NCBI GenBank assembly: GCA_900552885.1
Contig: USBM01000015.1
Span: 1-17,212 of the forward strand
DNA length: 17,212 nucleotides
Direction of reading: 5' to 3'
Source of the DNA: an uncultured Clostridium sp.
GTDB taxonomy: Bacteria > Bacillota > Clostridia > Lachnospirales > Lachnospiraceae
The notes under the pieces are model-generated. The model searched no databases. It had not been told where the DNA came from and worked only from the letters and a program-made list of their open reading frames with translations. Position 1 is the stretch's first letter; each line of letters begins with the position of its first letter. The translations under genes were made by a program, and so were the position numbers. This document shows positions 6,728 to 13,956 of the stretch, piece after piece.

Positions 6728-8602
6728 TCATTTCTGTGTATTCCAATAGTCAGCAACCGTGTGTGCAATACTTTCTGCATCTAAGCCTAATGATTCACGA
6801 AGCTTGGCAACCGAACCATGCTCTACAAATGTATCCGGTATTGCTATATTGTGCACCCGGATATTGCGGATGTCCTGCTGCATATAGAATGCATCCACTG
6901 CCTCTCCGTACCCTCCATATAATACATGTTCCTCCACTGTAACAATCACGTCATGCTCTCCGGCCAACTGTAATAACAGCTCTTCATCTAACGGTTTGAT
7001 AAACCGGGCATTCACAAAGGTAATATCCATTCCTTCATCCTGTAACTGATGATATGCTATCTCCGCTTCCTCCACCATATTGCCAACTGCGATCATTGCA
7101 ATCCGTCTGCCCTGATATAAAATCTCACTCTTTCCAAGTTCCATCGGTTCCAAATGTTCTTTCAATCCATAGTAAGCATCTCCCTTACTATACTTTACTG
7201 CAACCGGGCCATCATAAGTTATCGCAAATTCCATTGCCTTGGTCAGTTCATAACGGTTCTTCGGTGCAATTATCGTCATATTCGGAATATGGCTAAGATA
7301 AGCCGTATCAAAGATACCCTGATGTGTCTCTCCATCTTCCCCGACCAGTCCGGACCGGTCAATCGCAAATATCACATGGAGCCGCTGCAGACAGACATCA
7401 TGTAAGATCTGGTCATAAGCGCGTTGCAGGAAAGAGGAATACACTGCAACAACCGGAATCATTCCTTCACTTGCCAAACCTGCCGCAAAGGTAACTGCAT
7501 GCTGTTCCGCAATTCCCACATCAAAAAATCGTTTTGGATATACATTGCCAAACTTCACAAGCCCTGTTCCCGATGCCATTGCTGCTGTAATTGCTACCAG
7601 ATTGGGATTACTCTCTCCAAGAGCTAACATCTTTCTCGCAAATACATCTGTATAGGTCATCTTTGTCTTCTTCGATAATGCCTTTCCCGTTGCAATATCA
7701 AATGGTTTCACTCCATGGAAATATCTCGGATACTTCTCTGCGTACCGGTATCCCTTCCCTTTGACCGTCTTCACATGAACGACCACCGGCTTACGTAACT
7801 TCATTGCCGCTTCAAATGTGTCGACCATCTGTCCAATATTATGGCCATCGATCGGTCCAATGTAGGTAATTCCCAAATCTTCAAAAAACATACCGGGAAC
7901 CAATAATTCCTTAATACTATCCTTACCTCTCTTTACTGCCTTGGCAAGTCCTTCTCCAATTCCCGGAATATTCATAAGTCCTTTCTCTACCCCGGACTTC
8001 ACATCATTATATGCCTGTCCCACACGAATCTTATTGAGATAATTCGACATACCTCCAACATTCTCATCAATGGACATCTCATTGTCATTCAGCACGATCA
8101 TACAGCTAGTCTTCAACCTTGCCAGATTGTTGAGTGCTTCATAGGTCAGTCCACCCGTAAAGGAACCGTCTCCAATTACCGCAACAACTGTATTGCAAAT
8201 TCCCTTAAGTTCACTTGCTTTCGCCATTCCTATTGCCGCTGAAATGGAAGTAGAGCTATGTCCTGTCTCAAATACATCCGTCTCACTTTCTTTACGTTTG
8301 GGAAATCCACTCATTCCACCAAACTGACGTAAATGTTCAAAGCCGGCCTGCCGGCCCGTCAATATCTTATGGGTATAACTCTGATGCCCAACATCCCAGA
8401 TAATCTTATCCTCCGGAAACTTCAACACCAGATGCAATGCCATCGTCAATTCCACGCAGCCCAGATTGGAAGCTAAATGTCCACCTGTTTTTGATAAATG
8501 TTCAATCAAAAAGGTACGAATCTCCTGTGCTAACGGCTGCCAGTCCTCTGTATCGTATTGTTTGATGTCATTTGGTTCCTTAATATTCTCTAACAATCCC
8601 AT
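6728..8602 (-). CDS. dxs: 1-deoxy-D-xylulose-5-phosphate synthase
   Basis: Encodes 624 residues from ATG 8602, which has GAGG 7 nt upstream. A TTG eight codons earlier is possible but lacks a sensible ribosome binding site. The enzyme condenses pyruvate and glyceraldehyde-3-phosphate using thiamine diphosphate, the first step of the MEP isoprenoid pathway. Visible motifs are GGHLASNLG near residue 40, DVGHQSYTHK near 70 (H73), the cofactor motif GDGSFTGG at 144-151 with N172 in LNDNEMSI, the catalytic Glu in GIAEQHA (E366), YSSFLQRAYDQ, and DRSGLVGEDGETHQG near 415-429. Length is normal. It lies 28 nt after ispA, so the first committed enzyme and a prenyl synthase are co-transcribed. Confidence 0.97.
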   Translation of the reverse strand: MGLLENIKEPNDIKQYDTEDWQPLAQEIRTFLIEHLSKTGGHLASNLGCVELTMALHLVLKFPEDKIIWDVGHQSYTHKILTGRQAGFEHLRQFGGMSGFPKRKESETDVFETGHSSTSISAAIGMAKASELKGICNTVVAVIGDGSFTGGLTYEALNNLARLKTSCMIVLNDNEMSIDENVGGMSNYLNKIRVGQAYNDVKSGVEKGLMNIPGIGEGLAKAVKRGKDSIKELLVPGMFFEDLGITYIGPIDGHNIGQMVDTFEAAMKLRKPVVVHVKTVKGKGYRYAEKYPRYFHGVKPFDIATGKALSKKTKMTYTDVFARKMLALGESNPNLVAITAAMASGTGLVKFGNVYPKRFFDVGIAEQHAVTFAAGLASEGMIPVVAVYSSFLQRAYDQILHDVCLQRLHVIFAIDRSGLVGEDGETHQGIFDTAYLSHIPNMTIIAPKNRYELTKAMEFAITYDGPVAVKYSKGDAYYGLKEHLEPMELGKSEILYQGRRIAMIAVGNMVEEAEIAYHQLQDEGMDITFVNARFIKPLDEELLLQLAGEHDVIVTVEEHVLYGGYGEAVDAFYMQQDIRNIRVHNIAIPDTFVEHGSVAKLRESLGLDAESIAHTVADYWNTQK

Positions 8603-8630
8603 ATTACTACCTCTTTTGTCTGTCAAACCC

Positions 8631-9563
8631 CTAATTCGTCCGATCGATCAGATATGTGATCAATGCATTCAGGAATGAACCATCTCCTCTCATTCCCTTC
8701 ACAATTGCAATCGCTTCTTCAGAAAGACGCTCTACTTCTTTCTTAGACGCTTCTATTCCATGAATCGTAACATAAGTCACCTTCCCGCTGATCTCATCAC
8801 TATGGATCGGCTTACCTAATTCTTCAAATGTTGCTGTCTCATCCAAGATATCATCCTGAATCTGGAATGCCATTCCTACATTATATGCCACTCGTCTGAT
8901 CTGTTCCATCTCTTTGGCCGATGCACCTGCAAGGACACCACCAATCTGCATGGATGCCTCGATCAATGCTCCTGTCTTATTCTCATAGATATAGATCAAT
9001 TGCTCTTTGTTAAGCCTTGTTCCGGTCAGTTCAACATCCGCAACCTGACCACCTATCATACCATAAATGCCCGGTTTTGCGGCAAGAATTGTCATAGCCT
9101 GATCCACTGCCCTGCGCACCTGTACTTCCCGCTGTATCGCCGCAGGATCATCCATCTCTGCCTTCTCCACCATAGTATACGCTTTTGCCGCTGTCTCATA
9201 CGCATAATTCAACAGACTATCCCCGGCAAGGATTGCCATTGCTTCTCCATATACCACATGTGCTGTCTTTCTTCCTCTGCGGTAATCATCGTTATCAAGC
9301 GCCGGAAGATCATCATGAATCAGCGAATATGTATGAATCATCTCAATTGCCGCCATAAATGGCTCAATGATCTTATCTTTACCACCCAACAAATGATAGG
9401 TTTCATTCATCAACATTGGTCGGATTCGCTTACCGCCTGCGGACATCGTATACTGCATTGCATCGATTACCGTCTTCTGAAAGGAACTTTCCTTTGGCAT
9501 ATAAGCAAAAATCTTCTGTTCAATTCTTTCTGTTTTATTCTTTAAATCTTCCGAAAATCCCAT
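8631..9563 (-). CDS. ispA: Polyprenyl synthetase (farnesyl/geranylgeranyl diphosphate synthase)
   Basis: Encodes 310 residues. This trans-prenyltransferase elongates allylic diphosphates with isopentenyl diphosphate. Family motifs are GGKRIRP at 43-49, the first aspartate-rich motif DDLPALDNDD at 84-93, GDSLLNYA at 114-121, GGQVADV near 171, and the second aspartate-rich motif QIQDDILD at 234-241. The bulky residues before the first aspartate motif (H77, Y79, S80) bear on chain length, but I would not choose between C15 and C20 from sequence alone. The start ATG 9563 is one base past the xseB stop, with its ribosome binding site (GAGAGGAAG) inside xseB, which implies coupled translation. The xseA-xseB-ispA-dxs order matches B. 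subtilis. Confidence 0.93.
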   Translation of the reverse strand: MGFSEDLKNKTERIEQKIFAYMPKESSFQKTVIDAMQYTMSAGGKRIRPMLMNETYHLLGGKDKIIEPFMAAIEMIHTYSLIHDDLPALDNDDYRRGRKTAHVVYGEAMAILAGDSLLNYAYETAAKAYTMVEKAEMDDPAAIQREVQVRRAVDQAMTILAAKPGIYGMIGGQVADVELTGTRLNKEQLIYIYENKTGALIEASMQIGGVLAGASAKEMEQIRRVAYNVGMAFQIQDDILDETATFEELGKPIHSDEISGKVTYVTIHGIEASKKEVERLSEEAIAIVKGMRGDGSFLNALITYLIDRTN

Positions 9564-9564
9564 A

Positions 9565-9798
9565 TTATGCTTCCTCTCCCTCAGATAAAGATTCCCCGAT
9601 CACAATCATCTCTTTCTCAATACCATTCAATTCCTGTTTGCATGCTGCTAACAGCTTGGCACCCGTCCCATATAAGGCAATTGATTCCTGTAACGGCGTA
9701 TCTTCTTTCTCTAACTTTGCAATAATATCTTCTAACTGCGTAAATGCCTGCTCTAACTGAAATGTATCTTCTTTCTTCGTCTCTTTCTTAACAGCCAT
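9565..9798 (-). CDS. xseB: Exodeoxyribonuclease VII small subunit
   Basis: Encodes 77 residues from ATG 9798, with GAGGG seven nt upstream. A GTG at 9810 in frame would overlap xseA and seems less likely. The protein is short, helical and lysine/glutamate-rich: a KKETKKED leader, then QLEQAFTQLEDIIAKLE and ESIALYGTGAKLL, the typical XseB two-helix pattern. Several copies coil around each XseA subunit to form exonuclease VII, which degrades single-stranded DNA from both ends to short oligonucleotides. The start lies one base after the xseA stop and the stop one base before ispA, so translation is probably coupled through all three genes. Confidence 0.94.
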   Translation of the reverse strand: MAVKKETKKEDTFQLEQAFTQLEDIIAKLEKEDTPLQESIALYGTGAKLLAACKQELNGIEKEMIVIGESLSEGEEA

Positions 9799-9799
9799 C

Positions 9800-11077
9800 T
9801 TAACCCTCACTCTTTTCTGTAATCTTCACTACGTTTGCCTCCATCGTTCCATCTTGTACCGTAACCGAAATGGAGTCGTGTTCTTTCACATTACGCACAC
9901 TGCATATCGGTGCACCCTTACTATCTGCAATATATCCATATCCGCCTGTTAACTTAGCAGTCGGACTCAATCCATCCAGCTTTGCAAGCAATAACTCAAA
10001 CTGATGCCTGCGTCTATTATATTTTTCACTAAACACTGCAGGTATGCGTTCCGCTGTTTTTTCATACTGTCGTCTTGCTTCCTCATAACGCTTTGTCACA
10101 ATCTGCGTAAGTCTTTCCTGCAAAGAATCCACATAGATTCTCTGATTCCGAAATCTTGTCATCGGTGATACCCGTTCTAATCTGGCTGCCACATTGTCAA
10201 GATACATCTTATTCCGATGCAGGTTCTGCGTCATAACCTGTTGAAGGTTCTGTTCTAACTGTTGTAGTTTCTCCACCTGTCCCATAATATCCGGTATGGC
10301 TAGTTCACAGGCAGCACTTGGTGTTGGTGCTCTTAGATCGGCCGCATAATCTGCAATCGTATTATCAATCTCATGTCCTGTTCCGGATATGATCGGTGTC
10401 TTTGCCTCATAGATTGCCCTTGCAACGATCTCCTCATTAAATGGCCATAAATCCTCGATGGAACCTCCACCTCTTCCAACAATGATCGTATCCATCCCCA
10501 TGGCATCCAATGTCTCGATTCCCTTCACAATGGTAGCTGCAGCACCGTCTCCCTGCACCTTAGCCGGATACAGATATAACTGCACATACGGATTCCTTCG
10601 TCTTGCCACATTCCGGATATCCTGTATTGCTGCTCCGGTCTTCGCTGTCACAATACCAATCTTCTTCGGAAACTTTGGAATCTCCTTCTTATGTTCAAAA
10701 TCAAACAAACCTTCTTCATACAACTTCTGTTTGAGCAGCTCATAAGCCTCATAAAGATTCCCCACACCATCCTTAACGATGGATCTTACATAAATCTGGT
10801 ATTTTCCATCTCTCTCATACACAGCAACGCTTCCCGTAAGAATGATACTCTGTCCATTCTCTAACTGAAAAGAAAGCCCATTCGCTCTGGCAGAACGAAA
10901 CATCACCGCCGCAATGCTGCTTCCCTCCTCCTTCAATGTGAAATATATATGACCGGACGAATGATATTTCACATTCGATATCTCGCCCTTCACCTGTACT
11001 TCACGTAAGAAGAAATCATTGTCAAACATTCTCTTAATATACTTGTTAACCTGTGTAACTGAATATACTGTTGCCAT
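9800..11077 (-). CDS. xseA: Exodeoxyribonuclease VII large subunit
   Basis: Encodes 425 residues, slightly shorter than the E. coli protein (about 456). Residues 1-100 form the OB fold (VKGEISNVKYHSSGHIYFTL). The catalytic domain follows, with GIVTAKTGAAIQDI at 141-154 (D153), GRGGGSIEDLWPFNEE at 201-216 and GTGHEIDNTIADYAADLRAP at 232-251. Residues about 265-385 form the long charged helices that bind XseB. The enzyme clears single-stranded DNA in repair. ATG 11077 follows AGGA, which overlaps the nusB stop, and the next gene is one base away. In B. subtilis folD lies between nusB and xseA; here it is absent. Confidence 0.96.
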   Translation of the reverse strand: MATVYSVTQVNKYIKRMFDNDFFLREVQVKGEISNVKYHSSGHIYFTLKEEGSSIAAVMFRSARANGLSFQLENGQSIILTGSVAVYERDGKYQIYVRSIVKDGVGNLYEAYELLKQKLYEEGLFDFEHKKEIPKFPKKIGIVTAKTGAAIQDIRNVARRRNPYVQLYLYPAKVQGDGAAATIVKGIETLDAMGMDTIIVGRGGGSIEDLWPFNEEIVARAIYEAKTPIISGTGHEIDNTIADYAADLRAPTPSAACELAIPDIMGQVEKLQQLEQNLQQVMTQNLHRNKMYLDNVAARLERVSPMTRFRNQRIYVDSLQERLTQIVTKRYEEARRQYEKTAERIPAVFSEKYNRRRHQFELLLAKLDGLSPTAKLTGGYGYIADSKGAPICSVRNVKEHDSISVTVQDGTMEANVVKITEKSEG

Positions 11078-11087
11078 GTTTCATATC

Positions 11088-11495
11088 CTATTCCAGGCTC
11101 TTCTCCACTTTGCCTAATACCGCATTCACAAATCCTTTCGCCTCTTCGTCACAGTAATTCTTACACAATTCTACTGCCTCGTTGATGGCTACCCGGTCCG
11201 GAACATCTTCCTCAAACATCATCTCATAGACTGCGATCCGCATAATGGCAATCTCTGCCTTACCGATACGATTCACATTCCAGCCCTCACAATTCTCTGC
11301 TATCTTTGCATCGATTGCCTCTAAATGATCCTCAACTGCCTCTGCTTTCTCTTTAATATATTGCAGATTCTCTTCGCTCTTTCCCTGTAAATCCTCTAAT
11401 GCAAACGCAATCTGCTCTTCCATTCCATCCTCTTTTGCAAATGGAATACGGAAAACGATCTTGAAAATCTCTTCTCTTACCTGACTTCTTAACAT
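11088..11495 (-). CDS. nusB: Transcription antitermination factor NusB
   Basis: Encodes 135 residues, close to the usual 130-140. It is an all-helical RNA-binding protein that joins NusE (S10) on boxA RNA to promote antitermination of rRNA transcription. Recognisable parts are the N-terminal RSQVREEIFKIVFR helix, IGKAEIAIMRIAVYEM at 77-92 and the C-terminal PDRVAINEAVELCKNYCDEE followed by FVNAVLGKV, the signature end of NusB. The start ATG 11495 follows AGAGG with about 9 nt spacing. The gene is separated from the upstream Asp23-family gene by 89 nt containing a hairpin, and from xseA by 10 nt. I saw no frameshift. Confidence 0.95.
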   Translation of the reverse strand: MLRSQVREEIFKIVFRIPFAKEDGMEEQIAFALEDLQGKSEENLQYIKEKAEAVEDHLEAIDAKIAENCEGWNVNRIGKAEIAIMRIAVYEMMFEEDVPDRVAINEAVELCKNYCDEEAKGFVNAVLGKVEKSLE

Positions 11496-11529
11496 GTATC
11501 TGTTCCTCTCTATCTATTAACGCATAATA

Positions 11530-11571
11530 GGGCTGCTTCGAAAGCCTTCTAAAAGGTCTACGAAACAGCCC
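11530..11571 (-). terminator. Hairpin between the Asp23-family gene and nusB
   Basis: An inverted repeat of 11 bp (11530-11540 with 11561-11571, arms GGGCTGTTTCG and CGAAGCAGCCC on the - strand) has one mismatch that is a G-U wobble in the - strand RNA. A smaller CCTT/AAGG stem sits in the loop. On the - strand it lies 13 nt past the Asp23-family stop. The tract after it (TATTATGCG) is not a good U-run, so it may be a weak terminator, an attenuator setting the ratio of the two gene products, or an RNA-stability element. Confidence 0.5.
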
Positions 11572-11584
11572 TTCCCATACTAGA

Positions 11585-11977
11585 TTATGCCTTTTCTTCT
11601 TTGGCAATTGCAACACCGGCAATCCGCACTCTTACCTGTGATACGGTAAGCCCTGTCATTGTCTCGATCGCCTGCTTTACTTTCTCCTGAACCTTAGAAG
11701 ATACATCAATCACACTGTAACCATACTTCAATTCAATGGATAAGTCGACTTTGACATCTTCCGGAGAGACTGCTACTTTCACTCCCTTTGAAAGATTCTT
11801 CATTCCAAGCTTGCTTACTAACTCATTCGTAATATTGCCATACATCTTAGCTACACCTTCTACTTCGGTTGCTGCAAGTCCCGCGATAATTGCGATCACA
11901 TCATCTGCAATCTGGATATCTCCAAGAACACCTGCCTCCTTGAAGCTGTAGGAGCTATTCTGTGATTCTGTTGCCAT
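11585..11977 (-). CDS. Asp23/Gls24 (YloU/YqhY) family protein
   Basis: Encodes 130 residues. After a polar leader (MATESQNSSY), residues 18-120 form an Asp23/Gls24 domain: LGDIQIADDVIAIIAGLAATEVEGV, with VDLSIELKYGYSVIDV in the middle and TGLTVSQVRVRIAGV near the end (each a conserved family stretch, first one quoted only to residue 42 in outline). It is soluble, with no membrane segment. It matches B. subtilis yqhY in position, directly before nusB; YqhY is linked to control of acetyl-CoA carboxylase there, but the neighbouring accB and accC are missing here, so that role is uncertain. Its ribosome binding site AAGGAGGA is strong. A sigma-A-like promoter lies just upstream, so it heads the housekeeping operon. 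Confidence 0.9.
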   Translation of the reverse strand: MATESQNSSYSFKEAGVLGDIQIADDVIAIIAGLAATEVEGVAKMYGNITNELVSKLGMKNLSKGVKVAVSPEDVKVDLSIELKYGYSVIDVSSKVQEKVKQAIETMTGLTVSQVRVRIAGVAIAKEEKA

Positions 11978-12018
11978 AGTGATTCCTCCTTTGCCAAACC
12001 ATTACTCATATGTAATAT

Positions 12019-12048
12019 AGTATACCAAACATCCTATACTTTTTGCAA
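12019..12048 (-). promoter_or_regulatory. Sigma-A-like promoter for the Asp23-nusB-xse-dxs-recN operon
   Basis: On the - strand TTGCAA (12043-12048) is followed after 18 nt by TATACT (12019-12024), which carries a TG one base before it (extended -10). Transcription would start near 12012, about 35 nt before the Asp23-family start codon. The -35 lies only 15 nt past the spoIIIAH stop. It separates housekeeping expression from the sporulation-specific spoIIIA operon upstream. Confidence 0.65.
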
Positions 12049-12063
12049 TGTTTTTCGCACATT

Positions 12064-12831
12064 TTATGATTCAGTGGTTGTGATCACGATCTGATTCAGC
12101 TTACATCCCGTCTTTCTTGTAATAATATCCTCAATCTGTGTCCTTTGTTTGTCGGTCAATTCTTTTGTCGATACCGTCACATCTACACTATCATCTGAAA
12201 TGCTTACGATGGCATCTGCAAAACCTTTTGCCGCAAGCTGTGTCTCTGCTGCATTTTCCTTCTCCATACGCTCGGTCATGGACAACATCTTGGAAACTGC
12301 ATCCTTTTTTGCATCCTCAGACAGACTTTCATTATTCACAATCTCCAACAACGTCTCCTTGGCTTTTGATCGTGTCTGTTCCCGATTAAGCTTTGCCTGG
12401 GAAAGGGTAACAGAACCGCTTGTAAGCACTGCTTCGCCAACGGAATCGGAATCAATCGGTTCTCCATCCTGATCCACACTCGCATCGGCAAGCTCCTCAC
12501 CATCTGCCTCCTCGGTATCATCCTTTCCCTTTGCTGTATCACCCGCCGTTTCTTCTGTTTCATTCTCTGCTTTGGCATCTACTGTCTCTTCGACATCCTC
12601 TCCGGTTGTTTCCTCTGCAACTGCCGCAAGCTGTTCTCCATCATCTCCGTCTTCCACTACCGCACTGATTTCACTGTCATCCTGATTGCCTGCTGCTCCA
12701 TCCCCTTGTACATCTTCCACAGAGGTATTTAACACTTGTTTATCCGAAGTAAAATTCAAATATCCTGCCACTGCGATCATAATGGCAAGCGCCGTAATAA
12801 TAACCTGATTTTTTTTGAACATTTTCTTCAT
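12064..12831 (-). CDS. spoIIIAH: Stage III sporulation protein AH
   Basis: Encodes 255 residues, longer than B. subtilis SpoIIIAH (218). Residues 8-27 form a single membrane anchor. Residues 38-135 are a low-complexity, strongly acidic linker (about 37 Asp/Glu in 98 residues, only 3 Lys). Residues about 140-255 are the YscJ/FliF-like ring-building domain (ESLSEDAKKDAVSKML, then GFADAIVSISDDSVDVTVS). In sporulating cells SpoIIIAH in the mother-cell membrane binds SpoIIQ from the forespore across the intermembrane space to form the feeding channel. ATG 12831 follows AGAGGG. It is the last gene of the spoIIIA operon; no clear terminator follows before the next promoter. The long acidic linker accounts for the extra length. 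Confidence 0.95.
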   Translation of the reverse strand: MKKMFKKNQVIITALAIMIAVAGYLNFTSDKQVLNTSVEDVQGDGAAGNQDDSEISAVVEDGDDGEQLAAVAEETTGEDVEETVDAKAENETEETAGDTAKGKDDTEEADGEELADASVDQDGEPIDSDSVGEAVLTSGSVTLSQAKLNREQTRSKAKETLLEIVNNESLSEDAKKDAVSKMLSMTERMEKENAAETQLAAKGFADAIVSISDDSVDVTVSTKELTDKQRTQIEDIITRKTGCKLNQIVITTTES

Positions 12832-12851
12832 AGAAACCCTCTCTTATTCTT

Positions 12852-13472
12852 TTATTTGGATTTACACACAACTATTTTATGGGCATCAACGGAAAATAAT
12901 GCCTGAACCGCCTCCTTTATCTGAAGCGCCAATACCTTGTTGTCACCACCTTCACATACTACAACAACGCCCTCAATCTCCGGGTACCGTTCCTTTACTA
13001 CGATTGGTTCCGTATTCCCATCCTGTTCCTTCAAGACTGTCTCCTGTTCACTTTGCATTCTGGTCTGTTCAGATATCTTCTGGTCCTCACTGCTGGTTTC
13101 TTTTTCACTCTCATAAGGCTGGTTCTTGTCTAATATCTTCTCTCCATTATCTTTGAGTGTGATCATTACATTAACGTTTCCGGCGCCCTCCATACCTGCT
13201 ATTGTTTGTTCTAGCTTATTCTCTAAGTTTCCAATATATGCATCCTTTTCTATCTTTTTACTTTGTTCGGTTGTTTGCATTCCTGCTGTTTTCTTTTTGC
13301 CTCCATTCCGACCCGACAGACTTTCCACCGGTGTGGCAACCAATAGAAAGAACACACCCAGCAAGAATACAATCAGGATCTTCTGCCTTTTGTCTTCACT
13401 CATCTTTATATCCTTAAATATAGCAAAAATGCCCTGCGCACCAGATTCCTTAATCTCATCTGTTTCCTTCAT
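12852..13472 (-). CDS. spoIIIAG: Stage III sporulation protein AG
   Basis: Encodes 206 residues. Residues about 31-49 form a transmembrane helix (LIVFLLGVFFLLVATP) and the rest faces the intermembrane space. The C-terminal part carries a ring-building fold: LENKLEQTIAGMEGAGNVNV, a charged insertion of about 50 residues rich in Glu, Gln and Ser, and then IEGVVVVCEGGDNKVLALQI. In B. subtilis SpoIIIAG forms a large ring in the SpoIIIA-SpoIIQ channel. The start overlaps the end of spoIIIAF by 17 nt. ATG 13472 is the first start after an in-frame stop; AGGAGG lies about 12 nt upstream, further than usual, so translation may rely on coupling. spoIIIAH starts 20 nt downstream. Confidence 0.95.
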   Translation of the reverse strand: MKETDEIKESGAQGIFAIFKDIKMSEDKRQKILIVFLLGVFFLLVATPVESLSGRNGGKKKTAGMQTTEQSKKIEKDAYIGNLENKLEQTIAGMEGAGNVNVMITLKDNGEKILDKNQPYESEKETSSEDQKISEQTRMQSEQETVLKEQDGNTEPIVVKERYPEIEGVVVVCEGGDNKVLALQIKEAVQALFSVDAHKIVVCKSK

Positions 13473-13920
13473 ATTGAATCACAACCTCCTGTCCGAATAT
13501 TTCATGAAAATATTGCTCCAATACCCCAATATCTCCCACTGTATCTCCAAATACAATCTGTACACGGCTTACAGTTCCATCTTCTTCCACTTCAACAGTA
13601 AGTTCTTCTATTGCATATCCGCTTTCCATCAGTGCCGCTTTCACCTGCATGGCAATCGACTGTTCGTATAAATGCAGGCTTTGTTCCGACATAAGATCCG
13701 GTTCGGAAACCGCAAAGAAATCTTTGATATATGTTATATAGGTGTCTTCATCAATCTGCAACAATTCCATAACCGGATGGATCATAACAAGAATAAATAA
13801 CAAACCAACTACCAGACCAATGTGTTTCGCATATGATTTATTCGGACATAGCATTAAAATGACCGATGAGATAATCCCAAATAATAAACCACTTCTAACC
13901 CAGGATAATATCCACTCCAT
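13456..13920 (-). CDS. spoIIIAF: Stage III sporulation protein AF
   Basis: Encodes 154 residues. The membrane part has two helices near residues 8-25 and 32-50 (GLVVGLLFILVMIHPVMEL). The C-terminal soluble part, about 85-154, has an alternating pattern (TVEVEEDGTVSRVQIVFGD) as in other members, in which it is a small ring-related domain. SpoIIIAF is a component of the mother-cell channel complex needed for forespore gene expression after engulfment. ATG 13920 has GGGAG 8 nt upstream and a closer AGGAG. The gap from spoIIIAE is 36 nt. Its stop overlaps the start of spoIIIAG. Length is somewhat under that of B. subtilis (about 206). Confidence 0.93.
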   Translation of the reverse strand: MEWILSWVRSGLLFGIISSVILMLCPNKSYAKHIGLVVGLLFILVMIHPVMELLQIDEDTYITYIKDFFAVSEPDLMSEQSLHLYEQSIAMQVKAALMESGYAIEELTVEVEEDGTVSRVQIVFGDTVGDIGVLEQYFHEIFGQEVVIQYEGNR

Positions 13921-13956
13921 CTCCTATTCTCCCTTTCGCCAGAAACCTGCCTCTGC

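Noticed and set aside
6712..6780. Upstream extension of tlyA by 23 residues
   Set aside because: It overlaps the end of dxs, lacks a ribosome binding site, and the family begins at MKERLDVLLV.
8603..8626. TTG start for dxs
   Set aside because: It has no properly spaced ribosome binding site, while ATG 8602 has GAGG 7 nt upstream.
8597..8626. TTGACA at 8621-8626 on the - strand as a -35 box for dxs
   Set aside because: The hexamer 17 nt downstream is TATGGG and lies at the dxs start codon, leaving no leader; probably chance.
9000..9545. 181-residue + strand frame
   Set aside because: It is antisense to ispA and rich in Cys, His and Ile from reversed codons; no family resemblance.
13126..13671. 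181-residue + strand frame
   Set aside because: It is antisense to spoIIIAG and spoIIIAF, which are well supported; it has shadow composition and no ribosome binding site.
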